Positions 10,861-23,169 of a stretch of 64,000 bases of DNA are shown one piece after another. A program made the position numbers and the translations under genes. The notes beneath the pieces are model-generated. The model did no database searches. It was given only the letters and a program-made list of their open reading frames with translations, and was not told the origin of the DNA. Every line of letters begins with the position of its first letter. Position 1 is the stretch's first letter. Source of the DNA: Gigaspora margarita (taxonomy: Eukaryota > Glomeromycota > Glomeromycetes > Diversisporales > Gigasporaceae); assembly GCA_009809945.1 (NCBI GenBank), contig WTPW01000678.1:86717-150716 (forward strand), in the 5' to 3' direction.

Positions 10861-13163
10861 ATTTTCAAAATTTCTTATGAAATATACCGAAATTTGATAT
10901 TTCAAAATATTTTGTTATATATTACTAATTATTTTGCTTATATTATAGTTCATAAGATCTTATGTAAGATTATGCTATTATAAATTTGCTGATATTTATA
11001 TAATATATTATAAATATTAGTCATTATATTAGCTAATCAGAATTGAGATTAAGGTGATCACACTATACATAGATAGAGTGGCTATTAAGTAAAAAATATT
11101 ATGTGATAAATGGCATGCCTCTTACTAAGAGCTTTATTTTAACAAATGTTCATTCAAATTGGACTACTAGATGCCAAAATAATGCTAAAAACTGCTTTTT
11201 TGTATCTTAAATTTTTAGGGTTTTTGCTAAAATATATAACATATGATCTTTATACCAGTTGACCTGTCTACATATGTAAATGTTTTTTGATATTTATAAT
11301 TAATACTTTAATACTGTTAAAATAATAAATCAATATTTACAATTTACTAAAAATATATAATAACATTGTATATATATATAAAATAGATATTTGTATTTAT
11401 ATACATAAAAGTAATATTAAAATTTATTTATCCAATTAAATTTATTATATAAGCAAAATAGATATTATGTTTAATTATAAAATTATAGAATTTAAAGCTT
11501 CACAAAAATTTTTTTTATATAAATTGTAGAATTAGAAATATTTAGAAAGAGTTCTATTTAGCTATAAGTTGCAAAATAAGACCATCTATAGTTGAGTAGC
11601 TTACAATTTGCAAAAAATTAACAGACACAAGTTTTGTTACTCTATAGTAAAAAAAACAATATATTGACTACACTATACTCTTGACATATATTGTTTATCA
11701 ATTATAATTGGCACAGTTTTTTTACTAAATATATGATAAGCCTTCTAAGTTGTTTCAAAAACCTTTGGTAAGTATGACTAATGTAAAGTATTAGCTGCAG
11801 GTATACAACTACCCTCCTTGCAAATGTATTCAAGAATTCATAAAACTTGTCAAGCTTTTCTAGTAGTATATTAGGCTTCAACAAGATTATGAAAATTTTT
11901 TTTTTATTAACTACTATTAAAGATAAAAAAAAACATAGTCATAAGATTTGGTTTGAAGATTTCAAGTAATTTTGTGGTTTGTTTATAGGTCTTGGAATTT
12001 ATATATAAAAAAATAAAAGTCTTATTTTCATAATTAATACTATAATTACAAAAGTAGTAAATAAGTATTCTGGAATCAAAAGTGTTCTAAAAACTTTTGT
12101 GCATGATTGCAAACACTGGTTGTTTTTAGGAAGACACATTTATTGGTTTTTTTTTTATTTGTGTATACTAAAAAATATAATTTCAAATACATATTCAAAA
12201 AAAAAACAAAAAGAACTATAATGTTCAAAAAAACAATAATTTTAGCTTATATATATTCAAAAAACAAGCCATTGAATAATTTATACTAGACTCATATACA
12301 ATATTACATATACTCTAATTGGCTAAACCAATTAGCTAGATTACATAAATTCAAAAATTAGGTTTGAAATCAGAGACCAAACTTTGAAATTTTGAAAAAA
12401 TTTTTTTTCAAATTTTTTTACATCCCTGGTACCAACTATCAAATTTACTGTTATACAAATATGATTCTTTGTATAACTGTAAATTTGTCAATTCTTATTT
12501 TCATGTTTTATTCTCTATTATTTCAAGAACCAACAAAAACCAATTGAATAATCTAACCACTATTAGAATCAGAAAAATTGGCTCTTCAATTACATTTAGC
12601 TAGTTATATGCATATAATTAATAATAACTGACTGAAACTAACTTTAACCAACCAAACCCATCTGTAACCACAACCTGTAACACTTTTTTTATAGGTTTTT
12701 AATATTTTTAGTACCACTTGATTAAAGATTATTAAGTATTAATATATTAATATTCTAAATTTATTTGTATTTACAAATTATTTTTTATTTTATTTTAAAG
12801 CATATAGATTTTTTAGGAATATAAAAATTGTGTAATTTATAGTTTGTTGCAGTGATAGCAAATGATTTAAAATAATCCAAATGACTCAAATGACCAATAA
12901 CTAGTTATTGTGCTATTTCAAGAATGAAATGACCTATTGGGTTATTTGAAGTTTATTAGTAAAAATAACAATTAATTAAAACTTGATTGAATTATAAAAT
13001 ACAAAATATTAAATATTTACTACTCAGACTAAGATTTAATTAATTTATAATTTTTAAAGTCTATTTACTTTAATTCCTGTAAGTAATATTTACCTTTAAA
13101 CAAAAGCTAATCTGTACTAAATTATTATGAATAATTTTTGAAAACAATAATTACGTAATATTA
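10861..13163. other. AT-rich intergenic stretch with TE fragments
   Basis: No convincing gene on either strand. Visible fragments: a reverse half of the GCCATTTATCACATAAT element at 11080-11115, and at 12870-12960 an AAATGACTCAAATGACC-rich piece related to the elements at 54169-55014. Short ORFs here (for example 11702-11884 reverse, 12107-12289 forward) lack start context and homology features and look random. Confidence 0.5.
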
Positions 13164-13707
13164 CCATATATTCCCAAAAATAAGCTACCTTTTTTGGGCG
13201 ATTTTATGTAAAAAAATAGGGGGTAGCTTATTTTTAGATAAAAAAGGCTTTTAGCAAACGAAGTAGTTATTACATAGTAAAGTCCAAATTTTACTATGTA
13301 AATCGATCAAAATCGCTTAAGTAAACTTATTAAAGAGATCAAAATGCATATACTCCAAATTTTCATGCAAATTGGAGAACTTTTTATTATTTGAGTTTTA
13401 ATTTTTACATTCATCGTATATATTTTTTAAAAATTTTTAATTTTTTTATCAAACGTAAAAATTAAAACTCAAATAATAAAAAGTTCTCCAATTTGCATAA
13501 AAATTTCAGAGTATATGCATTTTAATCTCCTAATTAAGTTTACTAAGTGATTATAAATAATTTGCATAGTAAACTTTAGCCTTTACTATGTAGTGACTAT
13601 CATTGATCATTGGGGTAGCTAATTTTTGGGTAAAAGAGGTTTTTACGTTTTGGATTTAAACAGAGGGGTAGCTTATTTTTGGAGTAGCTTATTTTTGGGA
13701 ATATATA
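13164..13707. mobile_element. TA-flanked MITE family P, copy 2
   Basis: The termini CCATATATTCCCAAAAATAA and, inverted, TTATTTTTGGGAATATATAG are flanked by TA (13162-13163, 13708-13709). The subterminal GGGGTAGCTTATTTTTGG repeats match copy 1 (2455-3762). The centre is different: a ~320 bp palindrome (about 13265-13590) around 13430, with arms sharing TCCAAATTTTCATGCAAATT and AAACTCAAATAATAAAAAGT. So the termini are conserved and the cargo replaced. Confidence 0.8.
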
Positions 13708-13709
13708 GT

Positions 13710-14752
13710 ATTTTGAATTTTAACCATCAATTCTAATTTTGTGATCTTATATTAGAGCCTTATAATATAATCTAGAGCTCTATATAACTCTAGCTACTCA
13801 CACTAAGTCTATCCTATGTCTCAATTGAAGCCTTACTATTATTAGAGTTGTCTAGTTAACTTTAGTTAGTTTTATTAGTTTATAGTTGTGATATTTTATA
13901 AAGGGTTCATTTTAATCTCTTACAACATAATATATAATAAGGTAAATAATACATATAAAACTATATTAGGTATTGTACAAATTTATAGCAAATAAAAGAC
14001 AGAATAAGATTTTTAATTAATTAAATTAAATTAGTAAGAACTTTCTATTTGAAGTCAAATTTATTTGTTTGTATATAATGTGCCTCAGATTGATTATTGT
14101 ATCAGATTGATACCTGATCAAAATTAGATTAGAGTTAGAGTAAAATTATGGCTAAGTTAGCAATTAGTTTAGACCAGTTGTTTCAGATCATTTAATGCTA
14201 ATCAATTGATAGTTATCAGATGTGCATCAGATTCAATCTGATGCAAGTTTTAATCTGAGGTACAATAAATACATTATAGAATCTATTATATAAGAAACAT
14301 CCAGTCGACCATGATTCTGGTGCATTCTGATATATCTCAACCCAGAATTTTAGTATCCCTATATATGAGTTACTTACTGTGACTATTGATTGAAAGAGCA
14401 ATTATGGATATTAGGTCCAATTTAGCTCTAATAATTCACTTGGGCTAAATTTATACCCTATAAGAAAATTGGTTTAGATTAGCACAGATTGGTATTGGAT
14501 AAGCACAGGTCAATATCTACATGTTGGCTCATAATAAATGTTGGCTTATTTCATGGAGAGTGAAAGACTAGTAAATGACTTTTTTTAAAAGTAACAATAT
14601 TTCATGATTTCACTAATGAAGTTTACTATATGTCTTAACAAAAAAAATTCTTTACAAAATTTTACTTTATATGCAATTAGCTCATTCATCTTATATTGAT
14701 TACTTATATAAGTTTATGTTTTAATAGTTAACCATATTATTATCATAGTGGC
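13710..14752. other. AT-rich stretch, no gene
   Basis: Only degenerate TCAGATTGAT/ATCTGATGCA motifs (14085-14255) and a repeat D-like remnant (14640-14680) are seen. The 61-codon reverse ORF at 14216-14401 has no supporting feature. Confidence 0.4.
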
Positions 14753-14843
14753 TAGAGTTGCCTGCTATAATTAATTACAACCTTTATGACATCTAGGTTG
14801 CAATATTACAACTTGTTAAAAACAATTACAGCAGGCAACTCTA
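14753..14843. mobile_element. 91 bp hAT-like MITE
   Basis: The ends TAGAGTTGCCTGCTATAATT and, inverted, AATTACAGCAGGCAACTCTA match with few differences over about 22 bases. It is flanked by ATAGTGGC (14745-14752) and ACAGTGGC (14844-14851), 7 of 8 identical. Very short for a mobile element; nearly all of it is terminal repeat. Confidence 0.8.
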
Positions 14844-15422
14844 ACAGTGGCACATGAATTTATATTCATATATGTGCCAAATTCCATGCTGCTTCAACTA
14901 GTAAATTGCTGCAAAATCTGAGCCATTTACAGTTTAATTGGCACAGGTATACAGTCCCATACAGTCCATGAAATCTGTACCAATTTGGACTATACCCATA
15001 CAAATCTGTAATTTACACATATGTGCTATTTGAATGCATGATATTATATAATGAAATATATTACATACCATTATTTGCCATAATGACCATACTATTTTTT
15101 GCTATGCTATTCTGTAAAACATTCCTGTGCATGCAATATGATTTGTGCCATTTTGCATATTTCTAATACCAACCTGTACCACAACCTGTACCATTTTTCT
15201 TTTAGAGATAACAATTGTACATGTGATATAATATTATAAAACAGTTTAAGAGTTATTATTTAATCTATTTGATCAATCTAAGTGATTGATTTAAATAAGC
15301 ATATATTATATAATTAATTAAATATCAGAGTAATTTATTATAATAGCACTTAACAAAGACTATACTAAAACAATACAATAACAAAATAATAAAAATACAA
15401 TAATAAAACTAAACTAAAACTA

Positions 15423-15608
15423 CAGTCAAGTCTGGATATAATGAACCTCTATATAATGAACTCTGGATATAATGAACTCAAAAATTTAAAATTTTTATAA
15501 TTGTTCAGTATAAAAAATGCATTGGGTCCTTAAAAAAACATAGTAATTTTTTATAGTGAACTTTTTTTTTTGCCAGACCCAAGGGTTCGGTATAGAAAGA
15601 GTTGACTG
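15423..15608. mobile_element. Pogo-like MITE, 186 bp
   Basis: The left end CAGTCAAGTCTGGATATAAT and right end (inverted) GTATAGAAAGAGTTGACTG lie at TA dinucleotides (15421-15422, 15609-15610). CAGTCAACNCTNNATATAATG ends are characteristic of pogo/Tigger elements. Extra TGGATATAATGAAC copies are tandem at the left end (15431, 15448, 15467). Non-coding. A relative is at 53130-53226. Confidence 0.85.
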
Positions 15609-17378
15609 TACTACACTATGAGAATCCAATTCTTATTATAAACTTATAAATAAGATATCATAGTCTGAGAAAAACTTTATTAGGGCAAAAACTCAATCTT
15701 TAAATACTTTCTGAATTATTATGAACTATTGTGTTATTAACTTTTAATCCTTAAGATCTTCTGTAACTCTTGCTGCTAATCACTTGTACCAACATATACA
15801 CAGAAATTCTGAAGTGAAGTTATAATGAAACAGTAGAGAAACCTAGAAAAATACATAAACAACAGGCAGCTATTATTTGGAGTTATAGTTAATTGAGTAA
15901 ATGCTAGTAGCTTCAGAGTTTATCACTCTCTGAACAAAAAATAGCACTTGTTGTTTAGTGGTAAAGTTCATAGACTACCTGCTGACAAATTTAGAGTTTA
16001 TCACTTATAGGAAAAAGAAGTACTGGGCAGCTCTTTGTTGGAATTGAACTATATAAGAAGACCTACTCTCCTTAATACAATTGGTAACTACCTGGTGTTA
16101 TTGGTTTTTTCTCAAAGAATTTCCAAAAGTGGGTTTTTTGGTGTACTTCTCCAAAAGATCAATAGTATTTACACTAACCAAATTGGGAAGGCATCTACTA
16201 TATTGGATACAATCATCATGAGTAGCTTAAAACAAACACATAGAATAACAGATACAGTCTCTGTAGAAAACCACTGGTAGAAGATTCTAGAATATTATTA
16301 ATAAAAGTAGTCTTGGGTCTTAAGACTACTTATTAATTTTAACATTACCAGATCCTTGGCCATTGTTGGTGGATGGACCCTAGAATGTTAATAACTTTTA
16401 TTTGTAAAGTCTGAATGAACCTAAGAGTTTGTCTAGCTAACTACTAGGCCACGAGTGCACTCCTGCAAAAAGCAGAAGTTTGTCAGAGTAGTTCGAGTTC
16501 TTTGTTTAATAGTAGTAATTAATTATTGTATTTGTTGTTTTATGTATAATAATTAAAGCTTAATAAAAAACAAAGAGCAAGGTCTCAGTTATAAAAATCA
16601 AAAAAAAACTTTTAATCCTTATAATTTCCTATATCAATTCTTGGCAATTGATACAGATTATGAACAACCTAGTTATAAAAGCCATTAATGGGTATTGCTC
16701 ACAATTTACTCACAATTTCTACAATCAGAAGCTAACTATAACAGGTTTATACAACAATTATTGTGCACAATAATCTTTTCCTTTAGCTATTATATAATCT
16801 TATCTAGCAACTATTGTAAAATAGAGTTAAATGAATGATTATTGTGAACAAATTATCTTCAAGCCTTCATTACAACTAAGAAGTCTCATAATTTCTCATA
16901 ACAAAGCCTTTTAGTATTACTAAATAATATTTAAAACATGGATTAAAAATTTTATTCATGTTACTACCTTTAATTGGTTGATTAAAAATTATAATCAAAA
17001 AGACAATCAGTAATATAGCAAGTTTTGAACTAAAGGCCTACAATTGTGAGCTGATGCCTAGCTTTCTAGAATTATTCCTAAAACAAATATTAGTATCACA
17101 AATTGCCCAATAAAATATTTGCATATATTACATTTACATAAGGATAATTCTTTTTAAAATTTAAAATTTTTTATCTTTTAACAAAGGTTTCTTAATAACT
17201 ATATGATTAAACATATTATAATTTTTTTTTAATTCAATATGTTTGTAGAATTTAACTAAAAAGTTTTGTTAAGTTTTACTTAGTAGTTATTTAAAAAACT
17301 TTATTTAAAGGGTCAAAAAAATGCTAAAAATCAAATAGAAGAAATATGATTTATAATTTAAATTAAATTTTTTGATAA
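15609..17378. other. Intergenic; possible tRNA-like relics
   Basis: Two places look weakly like old Pol III promoters. At 15946-16010 (+), GCACTTGTTGTTTAGTGGTA resembles the 5' half of a Gly-type tRNA, but no good B box follows. At 16395-16460 (-), GTGGCCTAGTAGTTAGC is followed by GGTTCATTC, a B box one base short. The 81-codon frame at 16035-16280 lies in a dispersed repeat and is probably not a gene. The rest is AT-rich with nothing recognised. Confidence 0.3.
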
Positions 17379-17932
17379 GGGCCATGACAGATATTATGTA
17401 ATATCATGGGGGGTGGGGGTAAGCCAATATCTTATATTATACATATATAATATATATAATTATATATATAATATAATATATTACTAATAGATTATAATTT
17501 TTAGCATTAAATAAGCTTATTCAAAATATAATTAAATACCAAAATAATGTATTTTGAGTGCTGAGAAACTTTTTTAGTGGTCAAATATATATTTCATTAG
17601 TAAAATTTTGCATAATGCTAAATTTTTTATATTTTTATTAATAAAAATATTGAAAATTCAGCATTAAGCAAAATTTTACTAATAAATTATAACTTTAAGC
17701 TCTAAGTAAACTTGTTTTGGATCAAAAAATACATTATTTTGGCATATAATTATTTTTTTTTAATTTTAGAAATAAAGATGAGTAAAATTGTAAATTTTTA
17801 TCAAAAATGTAATATTGCTCATCTTTAATTGAAAAATTAAGAAAATCAATAAAAAATATACTGAAATAACGTATTTTTTGGTGCTGAACAAGTTACTTAG
17901 AGTCAAAAGTTATGATTTATTAGCATAATTTT

Positions 17933-18956
17933 TTTTTTTCAAGTTAAGGTACTCACTTTGGGAGTAAGAGTTTTATTCAAGATATGTAGAATCACAGGTT
18001 TCCAACATGGAGGTCACCTGATATAGTACACTGATGAGAGTACAACTAGCCACATCTGCAACTTTTGGTTGCCTATTTAAGTAGCCACCCTAAGGTTCTA
18101 CCCTAGCTGCCATTCCTGCAACCTGCATACCAGTCATTGCCTATTTAAACCCTCTGATCATTGCCATCTGCCAATCCCTCTCGTATTACTGGAACAAGAT
18201 CTGGATTCTTTTCTACCTCCCTTAGGACTAATTTATCCTAGTGAGAGACCTGGTAGAGTGGCCCCTGTCCCACTCATATATCACCTACACTTCAGTAACT
18301 TACGCTACAGCTTTACCTATATACTTATAGTTGGAGCTAACCATTAAACCGCTACCGTTACCTACTTCTGCTCTTGCAGAGTTTACCAAACCCCAGTCAC
18401 TATGTACATATTCCCCTTATGGCTTTTCTGACTGTTGTCTTCCTGCTCCCAATCCGTAGGCCTGGAAGGGTTGGTCGGCCCAGCTTTAAGAACCGAATAG
18501 ACTCCCTCTCCTTAGTACATGATGCCGTAACACATGTCCTTTTTCTCTAGTGCGACTTCGGTGGCCCAGTTGGTAGGGACCTCCAACCCTCTTGTCATAG
18601 GCATACTGGCCAGCCCATACACCCATTTGATTCCTTTTCTGTATTACTATTGAAAGCCCAGCTACTCTCTGCTCGGGACTTGCCAAGAGTTTCTGATCTT
18701 CACGTTCTCTTGGTATTACGCAATTCCAATAATCTGCGTAACAGATCTAGAATCTTTCACATCAACGGAATACACCGAGGAGTAGTGCAACTCGAGTTAC
18801 AGGCCTTATTATGGCCCAACTTATCGATGAAGATCAGTTACTGTAATACAGATATAATTTTTAAAAATCATCTCCAGTAGGATTTGAACCCTGTACCTGA
18901 GTTAAAAATTCCTTGGGGGTGACAACTTTCCAACTTCGCTATGTCGGCACACCCCT
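17933..18956 (-). mobile_element. Long tRNA-headed retroposon (SINE-like, ~1 kb)
   Basis: A 13 bp direct repeat, TTAGCATAATTTT, flanks it (17920-17932, 18957-18969) and both copies belong to the host element. A T-run at its left end is the poly(A) tail of a minus-strand insertion. On the minus strand the 5' end has an A box and a B box. The ~1 kb body is clearly GC-richer than the surroundings and has no long ORF (best 66 codons, 18486-18686 reverse). Structure fits a SINE, but the length is several times the usual 100-500 bp; a processed Pol III transcript fused to other RNA is an alternative. Confidence 0.75.
18870..18956 (-). promoter_or_regulatory. tRNA-like head with Pol III A and B boxes
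   Basis: On the minus strand, TAGCGAAGTTGG (18930-18941) fits the A-box consensus TRGCNNAGYNGG and GGTTCAAATCC (18880-18890) fits the B box. They are about 39 bases apart, as in a tRNA gene. The acceptor ends do not pair (GCCGACA upstream, TACTGGAG downstream), so this is a tRNA-derived promoter, not a functional tRNA. Isotype not assignable. Confidence 0.75.
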
Positions 18957-19420
18957 TTAGCATAATTTTGTGTTATGTAGAATTTTCTATATTTTTATTA
19001 ACAAAAAAATAGAAAATTCAGCATTATGCACAATTTTACTAATGAATTATAAATTTTGACTCTAAGTAAACTTGTTCAACACCAAAAAATACATTATTTT
19101 GGTATATAATTTTTTTAATATTTTTACAATTTAAAATAAAGATAGGCAAAATTGCATTTTTGATAAAAATTTACTAATTTTACTCATCTTTATTTCTAAA
19201 ATTAAAAAAATCAAATAATTATATGCTTAAATAATGTAGTATTAGTGTTAAACAATTTTACTTAGAACTTAAAGTTATAATTAATTAATAAAATTTTACA
19301 TAATACAGAATTTTCTATATTTTTATTAATAAAAATATAGAAAATTCAGCATCATGCAAAATTTTACCAATTAATTATAACTTTAAGTTCTAAGTAAAAT
19401 TGTTCAGCATTAAATACTAC

Positions 19421-21664
19421 CTAGGGGTTAGTAAAATTATGGGGGGACAACTTATTATAATACATAGCGATAAAAATAATTTGCATTACTTTGTATAACA
19501 ACCCCATCATATATAATATAAATGCTCACGGTTCTATACCAACAAAATTTTTTACAATATTAAGTGACCTCTGATTCAAAACATATCATTACTATGTTTT
19601 ATTTATGTTATTTGACATATTTATACAGAAATTCAGTATGTTTTGGTATTCGCAGAAAGAATATTGCTTATTTAATATTGTTAATATTAATTTTTTATAT
19701 ATTTAGCCTCTTATTACTTTATTGTTAAACGATGTTTCATATGCTTTAGAAGGTAACATCTATAATCGATATTTAACTTAAACAAGGATCTTTAAAATTT
19801 TAATACAACATATTACGGTATGATTAGTGAATGTGTGGATATTAGGTAATAAAAAAATTAATTTTTTGGTTTTTAAAACTGGGTAAGTTAGCTTTTGTAG
19901 ATTTATAAAAAGGCTTCAATGTAATTTATTTAAAACTTAGCTCAATTTTTAAAACATTTATTTTTTTATTTTTATAGAATAATTTTGAAGTCACTTAACT
20001 AATTAGCATTTGACTTATTTTATAACTTTAGCTTTGCACCCTCTTTATGTGCCATATTGCATGGATTAAAAGAACCGGGTATTGCACAATTGAGAGATTT
20101 GTTTTAAATTTATATTCGAATTCTAGTTTTTTAGGTTTCAAAGTTACCATATGTAAAATATATCAATTCAAAAAATAATCTAAAAAATGTTATTTTTGGC
20201 TTCAGATACTAACAGTATCCGTTTTCTAGTGTATATATTATAATAAAGCATTTATTTATTAATTTTTACATTTTCATACGATAATAATCTTTATTCAAAA
20301 ATTGATCACTAATACTACTTCTAAATACAAACCTATTCTTTATTACAATTCTATTTTTAATCTAACCCCAAACTATCTCTATTTCTAACAAAATCCTGCT
20401 TTTAATTTTTTGAACCTATTTTTAATCCTATTCTTAAACTCCAACCCTATTTATAACACTAAATCCAACCTATTTAATTGTGTTATAACCCAAATCTAAC
20501 TATCGTACTTGTTCCAAATCTAACTATTGCATTATGTTCTAAGAGTAATCTAAATCCAACCTATTTAACTGCGCTATAACCNAAATCTAACTATTGTGCT
20601 TGTTCCAAATCTAACTATTGCGTTATGTTCTAAGGGTAATCTAAATCCAACCTATTTAATCGCACTATAACCCAAATCTAACCATCATGCTTGTCCCAAA
20701 TCTAATTATTGCATTATGTCCTAAGGGTGATTATTTTGGTTAATCATACATTGTCTTGAAAACAATCATTAAAGTAAACAGAATTAAACTTTACTTACGT
20801 TTGAATTTATTAAATGATTAAATGACTATGGTTAATTTATTGAACGATTAAATTATTACAGATTCTCTTGAAACACAATCGTTAAGAAATTTACCTTTTT
20901 TAAATCTTTTCATTACTGTCATGCTTAGCCTGGCCATCGAATTACTATGTCAAAACACCACAAAGAACACTGTTGAATTGCCACAAGAATAGCATCAAAT
21001 TACTACAAGAATGGCATCGAATTACCACAAGAATGTTGTCAAAACATTACTACAAGAGTGCCAACAAACTCCCACATTGAATCACCGTCAAGTTACTATA
21101 AGAACCGGAAAACACTAGAGAAACTCTGGGACAACTACAAAGATTAGAAATGTTTTTATACAAAATAAAAAAAAGCAAAAAAGAATAAAAAAAAATATTT
21201 ATGCTTATGATCGTCAATTTTCTGTAGGCTACCAGGAGTGTGTAATAGATCCGAGGAGTGGAGATCTAGACCTAGTGTATGAAATAAAATAATATTATTA
21301 AAGAATATTATTAATAATGAAAAAAACTTATAGGCTTTGAGTCATATGTATGATCTCTTACCTTTGTTTCTTTTATTTTACAATAATTAAGCATGAATAT
21401 ATGATTCAGTTTTTTTAACAATAAAAGAACAGCTATAAAATTTCTTTATGATTAATTACTTACTTTTGTCTATTTTGAGTTTCAGAAAAAAAAGAAATCC
21501 TAGTAAACCAGTTATTTTTAAAAAAATTAATGATCAAGACTTTGACCAATCGAACACAATACATATGAATTTATATGATTTTCATATAAAGTGACAATTT
21601 TTGCATTACTATTAAACTTGTATAATATTGGAGTTGTCCCCTCTGTAATTTTACTAACCCCTAG
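19421..21664. mobile_element. hAT-like TIR element, 2.24 kb, non-coding
   Basis: The ends CTAGGGGTTAGTAAAATTAT and, inverted, GTAATTTTACTAACCCCTAG match over about 30 bases through GGGGACAAC. ATACTAC is duplicated at 19414-19420 and 21665-21671, and host element H resumes exactly after it (TTAAATACTAC, then ATTATTTTGGC). A 7-8 bp duplication suggests hAT. No transposase frame is seen in 2.2 kb; it holds a 91 bp tandem array and a cluster of TACTACAAGAATGGCATCGA repeats (about 20950-21120). Confidence 0.85.
20461..20735. repeat. 91 bp tandem repeat, three copies
   Basis: Copies start with AAATCCAACCTATTTAA at 20461, 20552 and 20643, an exact 91-base period. Each holds two CCAAATCTAACTAT motifs. 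One undetermined base is at 20582. The array lies inside the 2.24 kb hAT-like element. Confidence 0.85.
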
Positions 21665-22199
21665 ATACTACATTATTTTGGCATATATTTATTTGATTTT
21701 TTTAATTTTAGGAATAAAGACGAGTAAAATTAGTAAATTTTTATCAAAAATGCAATTTTGCTTATCTTTATTTGAAATTGTAAAAACATGAAAAGAATAT
21801 ATACTGAAATACTGTATTTTTTGGTGCTGCACAAGTTTACTTAGAGTCAAAATTTACAATTCATTAGTAAAATTGTGCATAATGCTGAATTTTCTATATT
21901 TTTATTAATAAAAATATAAAAAATCCTGCATTATGCAAAATTGTACTAATGAATTATAACTTTAGCTCTAAGTAAACTTGTTCAGCACCAAAAAATACGT
22001 TATTTTGGTATATACTGTAGTGCACTGACCAAAGTACCCCCTTTTTCAATACTCCCATTGCAAAGTACCCTGGTGCAAAACACAAGACCTCTATTAATTA
22101 AACTAGTGCGACGGGTGCATATTCGCACTACCTATCTTATTTAGTATTTTTTTAATCAAATTCTGTTAAAACTTTTTTTACAGAATTTATCATCTGTTG

Positions 22200-23160
22200 C
22201 AATATACAATATATAATTAAATTTGAATAAGTTATATTAGAATTATTTACTAATGCAGTTAAAGTTAGCATTAGATTGTAATTTTTACTATAATGTAAAA
22301 ATTTTTATTATAGAACTTACTATTACTAAAGTTAGTATTAGATTGTAATTTTTACTATAATTTAATGTAAAAATTTCTATTATAGAACTTACTATTCAGT
22401 AACCACTGTATATAGTCATAGTTGAGTTCATCACATTATAATTATCATTATTTTTATTATAATTTAGAATGTACTTGTTAATATAGTATACACAGTAGCT
22501 AAAGTTGTGTTAGTATTAAAAATATTGATGCTTGCATAAAATTCTTGTTACAAAATTTACTCACTATTCCAGTTAGCACAATATCAGTTTAGTTGGTTGC
22601 ACTGGAATTATCATGATTTACTGTATAGAATTCCATTACAGAACTTATTTCTAATGCAGCAAACATATTTTATCTAAAGTAGTTACTTATTTAAAGTAGC
22701 TACTTTAAATATCTAAAGCAGTACATACATATGTACCTGGCTAGAATTATGATTTAATGTTGGTCAGATGCTACTTGGTTAAGGTTGTGTTAGTAGATTT
22801 ATTGTAATTCTACTTTTAAGTTATTATAAATATCTGTTACGGAACTTACATGCTATTCTAATAATAACAGGTTTAGGATTTTTACTACCGTAATTAAGAA
22901 TTCTGTTCAAAATTATTGTAATTCTACTATTAAGTTATAATAAAAAATTCTGGTACTTCTATTCTGATAATAATAGTATTTGGTTAAGGCTGAATCGATT
23001 GCACTAAAATTATCATGATTTACTATATAAAATTCTGTTACAGAACTTACTGTACTTTCTAATGCATATACAGTGGTTAGAATTAAATTAGTGTTAGTTA
23101 TCATGATTTTTATTTTTAAATTATTGTAAAATTTTATTGTAGAATTTATGAAATAAAAAT
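22200..23160. repeat. Satellite S1 (diverged ~80-90 bp unit)
   Basis: About ten units carry a core of AATTATCATGATTTACT, AAAATTCTGTTACAGAACTT and ACTATTCTAATG. The same satellite occurs 34 kb away at 56320-58275, outside this element. Non-coding. Confidence 0.65.
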
Positions 23161-23169
23161 TCTTTTACA

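Noticed and set aside
15946..16010. Functional tRNA gene
   Set aside because: The 5' half resembles a Gly-type tRNA, but the B box (AGTTTATCACT) and acceptor pairing are absent.
18548..18580. Second A box (TGGCCCAGTTGG) on the forward strand inside the long retroposon
   Set aside because: No B box follows within 30-60 bases, so it is probably coincidence.
20461..20735. Telomere-like or interstitial telomeric repeat (CCAAATCTAAC, CTAACCCTAA)
   Set aside because: The period is 91 bases, with no short TTAGGG-type unit; only isolated CTAACCC words occur.
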